Shown here: piece after piece, positions 57,539 to 64,000 of the stretch
Layout of the letters: every line of letters starts with the position of its first letter
Numbering within the stretch: the stretch's first letter is position 1
Source of the DNA: Caulobacter sp. 32-67-35
GTDB taxonomy: Bacteria > Pseudomonadota > Alphaproteobacteria > Caulobacterales > Caulobacteraceae
Reading direction: 5' to 3'
DNA: 64,000 nt
Assembly (NCBI GenBank): GCA_002280875.1
Contig: NCEV01000009.1
Span: 62,001 to 126,000 of the forward strand
Notes under the pieces: generated by a model
The model's input: only the letters and a program-made list of their open reading frames with translations
Told to the model about the DNA's origin: nothing
Databases searched by the model: none
Position numbers and translations under genes: made by a program

Positions 57539-58609
57539 ATGGACGGCTCAAACGCGGCCCCGGATCGCCGGCCTCGGGTGTCTATAGTCATTTGCGCATT
57601 GGACGCTCATGGGACGATCGGCGAGGTGCTCGACGAAGTTGTCGCTGACTTGGCGCACCTTCCGCATGAGGTCATCGTCGTTGACGGTTCTGTTGATGAT
57701 CTGACGGCGCAGGTCGTTCTTTCTCGCTCTTGGTCCAATCCCGCTATCCGGCTGGTGCGCCGCGAAGGCGTCTGCGGGCTTGTCCCGGCTGCGATCGCTG
57801 GCGGGGACCTTGCAAGGGGTGATGTCCTGGCCATCGTGGACAGTAGGCGTGAGTATGATCCGCGCCTCATCGCTCGGATGGTGAGCCGCCTGGACGGCGC
57901 GTCCGTCGATATTGCAGTCGCCAGCCGCCACCCTGCGGGCGGCGGCTCGGGGTTGCTGGGCCACAATACCGGGCCCTGCCGCGCAGGCTCTGCCGTTTCG
58001 GGCCTGTTGCTCGGCCTGCGCCTGACCGACCCGATGGGCGGCTGCTTTGTGATGAGCCGTAGCTGGTATGCGGGGGTGCGACCCTGGCTGGCGGGCGTAG
58101 GCTCAAAGATCCTGATCGATATCGGCGGCGCGCTGGCGGCGCGCATGGCCCTGTTTCTGGTGGTCAGTCTGACGGGCCTCCTGATACACCTCATGATCGT
58201 GGCGACAAGTCGAGAGCTTGGCGCGCCGTTCTGGTTGAGCCAGGGGGGCGCCACGCTGACCGCGATGAGCTGGAATTTTATGCTCCACAACGTCCTGACC
58301 TTCCGCGATCAGCGGCTGCGGGGAACGGCTATGTGGCAAGGACTTCTGGGCTTCTACGTCGCTTGTCTGGGCGGTGCGATGGTGAGCGAGGCCGCCGCCG
58401 CCGGGTTGCATGCGTTGACTGTCCCTTGGTTCGCCGCCGGCGCAGTCGGCGCCTTGCTTGGCGCGATCTGGAACTTCGGCGCTGTACAGCGTCTCACCTG
58501 GCGGCGGCTGACGGCCGCGGAACGCGCCCGGGCGCTGGTTGTAAGCCCCGCGGGACCTGCGGCGGACAGGTCGCCCAGCGGGTTGCACATCCCGATCTTC
58601 GGAAACTGA
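57539..58609 (+). CDS. Glycosyltransferase family 2/GtrA fusion, probably with a missing linker
   Basis: The N-terminal part is a GT2 (dolichol-phosphate-mannose synthase-like) fold: VSIVICALDAHGTIGEVLDE and HEVIVVDGSVDDLT. The usual DxD reads VDSRREYD. The C-terminal part is a four-helix GtrA domain (MALFLVVSLTGLLIHLMIVA, then MSWNFMLHNVLTFRDQRL). Between ILID (nt 58120) and MALF (nt 58145) there are only about eight residues, where fusions usually have 45 or so including the acceptor-binding end, so an in-frame deletion is inferred. The start may also be at 57497. The acceptor is unknown; polyprenyl-phosphate is usual. Confidence 0.75.
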   Translation: MDGSNAAPDRRPRVSIVICALDAHGTIGEVLDEVVADLAHLPHEVIVVDGSVDDLTAQVVLSRSWSNPAIRLVRREGVCGLVPAAIAGGDLARGDVLAIVDSRREYDPRLIARMVSRLDGASVDIAVASRHPAGGGSGLLGHNTGPCRAGSAVSGLLLGLRLTDPMGGCFVMSRSWYAGVRPWLAGVGSKILIDIGGALAARMALFLVVSLTGLLIHLMIVATSRELGAPFWLSQGGATLTAMSWNFMLHNVLTFRDQRLRGTAMWQGLLGFYVACLGGAMVSEAAAAGLHALTVPWFAAGAVGALLGAIWNFGAVQRLTWRRLTAAERARALVVSPAGPAADRSPSGLHIPIFGN

Positions 58610-58740
58610 CATATCGTCGAAATTCCTAATGCCGCAACAATCTGTTCAAACGACTGTTCGTTTGGTCAAGTTTTCCCATAAACAGCGCTGTCATTTTTGA
58701 ATTTTGGGTCTATCTTGCCCTTGACCCTCTCGCAGACCAA

Positions 58741-58754
58741 TGTTACCGCTACCG
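58741..58754. promoter_or_regulatory. LacI-type operator-like sequence TGTTACCGCTACCG
   Basis: The sequence is a degenerate version of the LacI-family operator TGTTA-N-CG-N-TAACA. The left arm matches and the right arm reads TACCG. It overlaps a possible -10 for a TTGACC at 58721 and lies 120 bases before the TonB receptor gene. LacI-type control of sugar-linked TonB receptors is common in Caulobacter, but no LacI gene is in the window. Confidence 0.35.
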
Positions 58755-58873
58755 TCATCTTCGCTGCTAGGTTGTTCGTGAGCAGGGCTAAAAAACGCTG
58801 CTGCGGGCTTTTTTGACGGCGCTGAAAAAAACAAATGTGCCCCAACATCGGGGTCTCTTGCGGGGAAACGATC

Positions 58874-61800
58874 ATGAAGCGGCAACGACGCCTCACCACA
58901 TCTGTATCTTTGATAGCGCTGTCAGCCATGCTTACAGCGGGTCAAGCCTATGCGCGACAGTCGACGGACAACCAGACCGTTGACGAGGTGGTGGTCACCG
59001 GCATTCGCGCTTCGCTTGAACGCGCCATTCAGATCAAGCGGACCAACAGCGGCGTTGTCGATGCGATCTCGGCCGAAGACATCGGCAAGTTCCCCGACAC
59101 CAATCTGGCGGAATCGCTCCAGCGCATCACGGGCGTCTCCATCGACCGCACCAACGGCGAAGGCTCGCAAGTTACGGTTCGCGGCTTCGGTGGCGGCTTC
59201 AATCTGGTGACGGTCAACGGTCGCACCATGCCGACCGCCAACGTCGCCACCGTCGGCGGCGACCAGTCGGCGGACTTCGCTGGCGGCACCAGCCGTTCGT
59301 TCGACTTCTCCAATCTCGCCTCGGAAGGCGTGACGACGCTTGAAGTCTACAAGACCGGCCGTGCGGCCATCCCGTCGGGCGGCATCGGCGCCACGATCAA
59401 CGTCAAGACCCGTCGTCCGCTGGACGGCAAGTCCGGCCTGAGCGGCAGCCTGGGTATCAAGGGCGTCTATGACGAGGGCGTCGACAAAAGCCAGGAAGGC
59501 GCCGACAAGATCACGCCGGAAATCTCGGGTCTGCTCAACTGGCTCGACGACTCCGAGAAGTTCGGCATCGGCCTGTTCGGCAGTTATCAGAAGCGCAACT
59601 TCACGGGCCGCAGCGCCACGTCCAATGACTGGAATATCCGCCGCTACTCGGAGTTCATCAACCCGGCCAACGGCTTCGTCCGCAATAACGGTACGACCCA
59701 GATCACCAACGCGCCGGCCAATGGCAACGTCCTGGTCGCCATCCCCAACGACAGCCGCTACCACTTCGCCGAAGGCGAGCGCGAGCGCATCAATGGCCAG
59801 CTGTCGGTGCAATTCCGTCCGACCGATAACCTGACCCTGACCGGCGATGTGCTGTACGCGCAGAACAAGGCCTATGAGCGCCGTAACGACAGCACCAACT
59901 GGTTCAACCGTCCGTTCGACCGCGTCACCTTCGACAGCAACCCCGTGGTCGCCACGGCCGTGCTGCTGCAGGAAACGCTCAGCGGCACAAAGGACATGGG
60001 CTTCGAGCAACAGTACCGCGCCAATAAGGACACGCTGGAATCCTATGGCCTGAACGCCGAGTGGGCCCTCAGCGATACCTTCCGGGTGAACTTCGACGGC
60101 CATGTCTCGAAGACCGACAGCTCGCCTGATGCTCCCAACGGCACCAGCATGACCTCGGTCAGCATCGGCGCGCCCATCGTTTCGTCGCACTCGGTGGACT
60201 ACAGCGGCAAGGTCCCGGTTCAGACCTTCACGATCAACGACGCCGCGCCGCGCGGCAACGCCAACGGCACGCTGGATGTCGGCGATCTGGGCAGCCAGGT
60301 GGCCCGCACCTCGGCGCAGCGCCAGCAGCATGACATCAAGGAATTCCGGGCCGACGCCACCTGGGATCTCGATGACAACGGCAGCCGCTTCGACTTCGGT
60401 GTCGACTACCGTACGTCCAAGATGGTCCAGTCGAACATCAACACCCAGCAGGACCTGGGCAGCTGGGGTATCTCCAACCCCCGCGACGTCTCGCAGTATG
60501 CGGGCAGCCTGGTCACCAGCTTTTGCCTGGCCTGCCAGTTCAACACCTATGAGCCCAACCAGTCGGGGGCCGGCCTGACCTCGTTCCGCGCCGACGCGAT
60601 CGACCTCTACAACGCGCTGTCGCCGGTCTACACGGCCCGCGGAAACGCTGTCGGCGTCACGGGTCAGGGCAACAACCGCGTCGACGAGGACATCACGGCG
60701 GCCTACGCCCAGGTGACCTGGAAGGCCCAACTGGCCGGCCGCGACGCGACCCTGGTCACCGGCGTGCGCTACGAGCAGACCAAGGTCGACTCCACCTCGC
60801 TGATCCGTTCGCCGCGCGCCATCGTCTGGACCGCGGATAACGACTTCCGCGTCGACACGACGGCCACCTACGTGCCGGTTTCCGGCAAGGGCAAGTACAG
60901 CAACATGTTGCCGTCCTTGGACTTCCAGGTGGATCTGACCGAAAACGTGGTCGGTCGCTTCTCCTTCAGCCGCACGATCGCGCGTCCGGACTACGGCAAC
61001 CTGTTCGCCGCCCAGACGGCCGGCGCGCCCAACCGCCCGGTCGCCAACGGCGCCATCCCGCTCGGCACCAGCGGCAACCCCGACCTGGAACCGCTGATCT
61101 CCGACAACTTCGACGTGTCCGTGGAGTGGTACTACAAGCCCAGCAGCTATGTTTCGGCGGGCTTCTTCGAAAAGCGCGTGAACAACTTCATCGGTACGGG
61201 CACCGTCACTCAGACCCTCTTTGACCTGCGTGACCCTAGCTCCGGCGCGGCAGGCACCCGTTCGGGCGACGCCCGGGCCAGCCTGACCGCGATCGGCGCC
61301 AACCAGACCGACGTGAACCTCTTCACGATGACGGCCCTGATCCAGCAGACCGGATCGGTGGCGGCGGCGACGGCGGCGTTCCAGGCCAATCGCGGTCCGA
61401 GCGGCGACCTGAACCAGGCCTATGCCGATCAGATCCTGGCGGCCTTTGATATCGAGCCGAACGCTCAGGATCCGCTGTTCAACTTCAACGTGGCGCGTCC
61501 GATCAACAACCGGACCGGCAAGATCCACGGCTTTGAAGTCGCTGCTCAGCACTTCTTCGGCGACACCGGCTTCGGTGTGGCGGGCGCCTATACCATGGTT
61601 CGCGGCGACGTCGACTTCGACATCGCGTCGGATCCTGGCCAGGACCAGTTCGCCCTGCTGGGTCTCAGCGACACGGCCAACGCCACCCTGATCTACGACA
61701 AGAACGGGCTCTCGGCTCGCCTGGCCTACAACTGGCGCGACCGGTTCCTGCAACAGACCAACCGTGGTGGTTCGCGCAACCCGGTGTTCGTCGAGCCCTT

Positions 61801-61975
61801 CGGCCAGCTGGACTTCAACATCAGCTACGATGTCACTGAAAAGCTGGCGGTTTCGCTGGAAGGTCTCAACCTGACGCGCGAAAGCCTGCGTACCTACGGA
61901 CGTGATGTGAACCAACTCTGGTTCGCCCAGGAGCTGGACAGGCGCTTCCTCCTCGGCGCTCGCTACCGCTTCTAG
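58874..61975 (+). CDS. TonB-dependent receptor (Xanthomonas/Caulobacter type)
   Basis: The 1033-residue outer membrane receptor has a signal peptide (MKRQRRLTTSVSLIALSAML to AYA), then a plug domain with VDEVVVTGIRASLERAIQIK and FPDTNLAESLQRITGVSIDR, and a 22-strand barrel ending in aromatic FLLGARYRF. This architecture is the type found in Caulobacter and Xanthomonas for complex carbohydrate or other nutrient uptake; the ligand is unknown. The start at 58874 gives the signal peptide. It heads an operon with SapC, cupin and halogenase genes. It is complete. Confidence 0.94.
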   Translation: MKRQRRLTTSVSLIALSAMLTAGQAYARQSTDNQTVDEVVVTGIRASLERAIQIKRTNSGVVDAISAEDIGKFPDTNLAESLQRITGVSIDRTNGEGSQVTVRGFGGGFNLVTVNGRTMPTANVATVGGDQSADFAGGTSRSFDFSNLASEGVTTLEVYKTGRAAIPSGGIGATINVKTRRPLDGKSGLSGSLGIKGVYDEGVDKSQEGADKITPEISGLLNWLDDSEKFGIGLFGSYQKRNFTGRSATSNDWNIRRYSEFINPANGFVRNNGTTQITNAPANGNVLVAIPNDSRYHFAEGERERINGQLSVQFRPTDNLTLTGDVLYAQNKAYERRNDSTNWFNRPFDRVTFDSNPVVATAVLLQETLSGTKDMGFEQQYRANKDTLESYGLNAEWALSDTFRVNFDGHVSKTDSSPDAPNGTSMTSVSIGAPIVSSHSVDYSGKVPVQTFTINDAAPRGNANGTLDVGDLGSQVARTSAQRQQHDIKEFRADATWDLDDNGSRFDFGVDYRTSKMVQSNINTQQDLGSWGISNPRDVSQYAGSLVTSFCLACQFNTYEPNQSGAGLTSFRADAIDLYNALSPVYTARGNAVGVTGQGNNRVDEDITAAYAQVTWKAQLAGRDATLVTGVRYEQTKVDSTSLIRSPRAIVWTADNDFRVDTTATYVPVSGKGKYSNMLPSLDFQVDLTENVVGRFSFSRTIARPDYGNLFAAQTAGAPNRPVANGAIPLGTSGNPDLEPLISDNFDVSVEWYYKPSSYVSAGFFEKRVNNFIGTGTVTQTLFDLRDPSSGAAGTRSGDARASLTAIGANQTDVNLFTMTALIQQTGSVAAATAAFQANRGPSGDLNQAYADQILAAFDIEPNAQDPLFNFNVARPINNRTGKIHGFEVAAQHFFGDTGFGVAGAYTMVRGDVDFDIASDPGQDQFALLGLSDTANATLIYDKNGLSARLAYNWRDRFLQQTNRGGSRNPVFVEPFGQLDFNISYDVTEKLAVSLEGLNLTRESLRTYGRDVNQLWFAQELDRRFLLGARYRF

Positions 61976-62000
61976 ACCGAACGTCTGGAGGGCGAGGGGA

Positions 62001-62027
62001 AAGGTCGCTGTTCGCAGCGGCCTTTTT
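62001..62027 (+). terminator. Rho-independent terminator or attenuator after the TonB receptor gene
   Basis: AAGGTCGCTG and CAGCGGCCTT pair (one G-U) around TTCG, followed by TTT. It lies between the receptor and SapC genes, so it may lower but not abolish expression of the downstream operon. Confidence 0.7.
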
Positions 62028-62101
62028 CTTCGACAACGGCTTAGGATCGGGTCTGACTTGGACTGTCTGAAGTCAGGCCTGATCCGGCTCGAAAGGTGCG
62101 T

Positions 62102-62824
62102 ATGATCAACAGGGTGCTGCTTAACAACGTCGATCACGCCGATCTGCGGGTGATCCCGGGCTATGGCCCGAGGTTTGGCGACAACATCAATCTGGCCTTG
62201 GTGCTGCCCACCGAGTTCGAGGAGGTCCAGCGCGAGTACCCCATCCTGCTGCGCAAGGACCAGAACGGCGACTATCAAGCCGTGGCCCTGCTGGGGCTCG
62301 ATCGCGATGAGAACCTGTTCCTCGATGGGGAAACCTGGCGCGCGCGCTATGTGCCGGCGGTTCAGCAACGGGGCGCCTTTTCCATCGCGCTACAGGATCC
62401 GGGCGATGGCTCCGAGCCAGCGCCGATGATCCATGTCGATCTGGATCACCCGCGTATCGGTTCTGGCGAGGGCCAGCCTGTGTTTCTGCCGGCGGGGGGT
62501 AATGCGCCCTATCTGCAGCAGGTGATGCGTGTGCTGGGAACGATCTATGACGGGCTGGACGTGGCGCCCCAGATGTACGCTGCCTTTGCCGCCCTGGACC
62601 TGATCGCCCCGGTCGAGATCAATATCGCGCTGGACGGCGGAGCGTCGTACGATCTGCCCGATTTCCACACCATCGACGCCGACCGGTTGGCGGCCTTGTC
62701 TGGCATCGACCTGGAACGCATGCATCGCGCGGGCCTTCTTCGCGCGGCTCAATGGATCATCTCGTCGCTTGGCAATATTCAGCATCTGGTCGAGCTGAAG
62801 AACCGGCGGTTGGCAACCGCATGA
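62102..62824 (+). CDS. SapC family protein
   Basis: This 240-residue protein matches the SapC family, named after a Campylobacter surface-layer gene but with unknown function; in Caulobacter it recurs next to TonB receptors. Family segments are RFGDNINLALVLPTEFEEVQ and ILLRKDQNGDYQAVALLGLD, with YLQQVMRVLGTIYDGLDVAP further on. It has no signal peptide, so it is likely cytosolic. The ATG at 62102 follows GAAAGG. Its stop overlaps the cupin gene by four bases. Confidence 0.85.
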   Translation: MINRVLLNNVDHADLRVIPGYGPRFGDNINLALVLPTEFEEVQREYPILLRKDQNGDYQAVALLGLDRDENLFLDGETWRARYVPAVQQRGAFSIALQDPGDGSEPAPMIHVDLDHPRIGSGEGQPVFLPAGGNAPYLQQVMRVLGTIYDGLDVAPQMYAAFAALDLIAPVEINIALDGGASYDLPDFHTIDADRLAALSGIDLERMHRAGLLRAAQWIISSLGNIQHLVELKNRRLATA

Positions 62825-63852
62825 CCACGCCCGCGCGAAAGGTTCTGGAGACCACGATCCCCTCGGCGCGGAGCATTCCGTTCGAGGCGGTGCTGCAGGG
62901 CCAGACGCCGATGATCTTCAAGGGACTGGCGCGCGCCTGGCCTCTGGTGCGGGCGGGCCTGGAATCGCCCAGGGCGGCCATGGACTATCTGCAGGCCAAC
63001 GACGGGGGCGGGCGGCTGCTGGCCTATGTCGGCCAGCCGGAGATCAAGGGCCGCTTCTTCTACGACGACAGCCGGACGGCGATGAACTTCCGGGCCGAAC
63101 GGGCCGCGCTGAGCGACATCCTTCAGCGGATCGAGGCCGGGTTCGACCAGGCCGACGCGCCGTCGCTCTATATCGGCTCAACCGATCTGGATGCCTGCTT
63201 CCCTGGCTTGGCCGCTGAGAACGATCTTGGGCTGGACGTCGAGACTTTCGGTCCCCAGCCGCCTCTTGCGAGCATCTGGATCGGCAACCGTACGGTGGCG
63301 GCGGCCCACTACGACATGTCCAACAACATCGCCGTCTGCGCGGTGGGCCACCGGCGTTTCACGCTGTTTCCGCCGGATCAGGTCGCCAACCTCTATCCCG
63401 GTCCGCTGGAGCCGACGCCGGGCGGACAGGTGGTCAGTCTGGTCGATTTCGACGCGCCCGACTTCGACCGTCATCCGCGTTTCAGGGATGCTCTTGCCGC
63501 CGCCCAGGTGGCCGATCTGGAGCCCGGTGACGTGCTGGTCTATCCGGCCCTGTGGTGGCATCAGGTCGAGGCGCTCGATCCCTTCAATGTGCTGGTCAAT
63601 TACTGGTGGAACGCCGCGCCGGCCTTCATGGACACCCCCATGAACACCTTGCTGCACGGGCTGTTGAGCCTGCGCGACCGTCCCGACTTCGAGAAGCAGG
63701 GCTGGAAGGCCCTGTTCGACTACTACCTGTTTGGTCCCGCCGATCAGGCCGGCGCCCATTTGCCCGAGGCCGCGCGCGGCGCGCTGGGGCCGATGGACCT
63801 GCCCAAGGCGCGCCGCCTGCGGGCTGCTCTGCTGGACCGGCTGAACCGATGA
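62821..63852 (+). CDS. Cupin-like (JmjC-related) protein
   Basis: A 343-residue member of the cupin-8/JmjC-like family with a probable Fe(II) triad H163, D165 (AHYDMSN) and H247 (WWHQVEAL). The 2-oxoglutarate binding region is likely in [19 protein letters not shown]. Such proteins are hydroxylases; the substrate is unknown. It is coupled to SapC upstream and to the halogenase gene downstream (ATGA overlaps). Confidence 0.85.
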   Translation: MTTPARKVLETTIPSARSIPFEAVLQGQTPMIFKGLARAWPLVRAGLESPRAAMDYLQANDGGGRLLAYVGQPEIKGRFFYDDSRTAMNFRAERAALSDILQRIEAGFDQADAPSLYIGSTDLDACFPGLAAENDLGLDVETFGPQPPLASIWIGNRTVAAAHYDMSNNIAVCAVGHRRFTLFPPDQVANLYPGPLEPTPGGQVVSLVDFDAPDFDRHPRFRDALAAAQVADLEPGDVLVYPALWWHQVEALDPFNVLVNYWWNAAPAFMDTPMNTLLHGLLSLRDRPDFEKQGWKALFDYYLFGPADQAGAHLPEAARGALGPMDLPKARRLRAALLDRLNR

Positions 63853-64000
63853 CAACGGGAGAGAACCACGTGAGCGGTCAGATCGTGAAGAAGGTGGTCG
63901 TGGCCGGGGGCGGCACCGCCGGCTGGATGGCCGCCGCGGCGCTCTCCAAGCAGCTGGGTCCGCTTCTGGACATTACCCTGGTCGAGTCCGATGACATCGG
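63849..64000 (+). CDS. Flavin-dependent tryptophan halogenase-like protein, 3' truncated
   Basis: Only the first 50 residues are in the window. They contain the FAD Rossmann motif [10 protein letters not shown] typical of flavin-dependent tryptophan halogenases, in the order [20 protein letters not shown]. The start overlaps the cupin stop (ATGA). The substrate cannot be judged from this end; family members in TonB receptor operons are known but their natural substrates are not. Confidence 0.85.
   Translation, partial: MTTGENHVSGQIVKKVVVAGGGTAGWMAAAALSKQLGPLLDITLVESDDI

Noticed and set aside
58922..62368. A 1148-codon open frame antisense to the TonB receptor gene
   Set aside because: High-GC coding DNA leaves long open frames on the opposite strand. 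The product has repetitive Gly/Val/Arg composition, no recognisable domain and covers a clearly real gene.

Overview
The window looks like chromosomal DNA of an alphaproteobacterium of the Caulobacteraceae, most likely Caulobacter. I infer this from several things together: high GC throughout, 5-aminolevulinate synthase (hemA), a MucR-type regulator, a cold-shock protein with two cold-shock domains, mitochondrial-type respiratory factors (UQCC-like chaperone, NDUFS4-like subunit), a Xanthomonas/Caulobacter-type TonB receptor followed by SapC, cupin and tryptophan-halogenase genes, and blocks that from memory are conserved in alphaproteobacteria (glyA-nrdR-rib-nusB-thiL, plsX-fabH-ihfA-merR, phaC-aminotransferase-hom-glpX-recJ).

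Layout. 1-2.4 kb: catabolic oxidoreductases (MDR dehydrogenase, nitronate monooxygenase, broken SDR). 2.4-10.2 kb: bpt, motB, a beta-hydroxyacid dehydrogenase, a diiron-like hydrolase divergent from a TetR regulator, Nudix, serine hydrolase, AraC regulator and hemB. 10.2-13 kb: two DUF2147 paralogues around a Baeyer-Villiger-type monooxygenase gene interrupted by a stop codon. 13.2-16.8 kb: valine-type acyl-CoA catabolism plus a lipoprotein with a methyltransferase fold. 17-22.7 kb: hemA, mucR, glyA, nrdR, ribH, nusB, thiL. 23.5-28.7 kb: proton pyrophosphatase, an ion transporter and a response regulator. 28.9-33.8 kb: bamE and the lipid synthesis block plsX-fabH-ihfA-merR, then tRNA-Pro. 33.9-39.2 kb: small membrane proteins, heme A synthase, a PhoX-like protein, rplM-rpsI and a damaged argC. 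39.2-49.7 kb: a toxin-antitoxin pair, PHA synthase and the aminotransferase-hom-glpX-fbp-recJ run. 49.8-52 kb: four tRNA genes around a cold-shock gene, a DUF192 gene and the NDUFS4-like gene. 52-58.6 kb: nhaA, an M61 peptidase, a 417-bp non-coding stretch with inverted repeats, an XRE regulator, an RTX-repeat protein and a glycosyltransferase-GtrA fusion. 58.7 kb to the end: a TonB receptor operon of the nutrient-uptake type with SapC, a JmjC-like cupin and the start of a flavin-dependent halogenase.

Two themes stand out. First, several genes lack a short internal segment: the MDR dehydrogenase, the SDR, an acyl-CoA dehydrogenase, argC and the glycosyltransferase-GtrA fusion. In addition the monooxygenase has a nonsense codon, and ribH follows nrdR without the usual ribD/ribE/ribBA. 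Such clustering, including in biosynthetic genes, suggests either assembly errors or an unusual deletion history, and raw reads should be checked before biological conclusions are drawn. Second, the TonB receptor-SapC-cupin-halogenase operon at the right edge is a recurrent but functionally unexplained gene set and is the best candidate here for an undescribed system. No CRISPR array, insertion sequence or prophage was seen.
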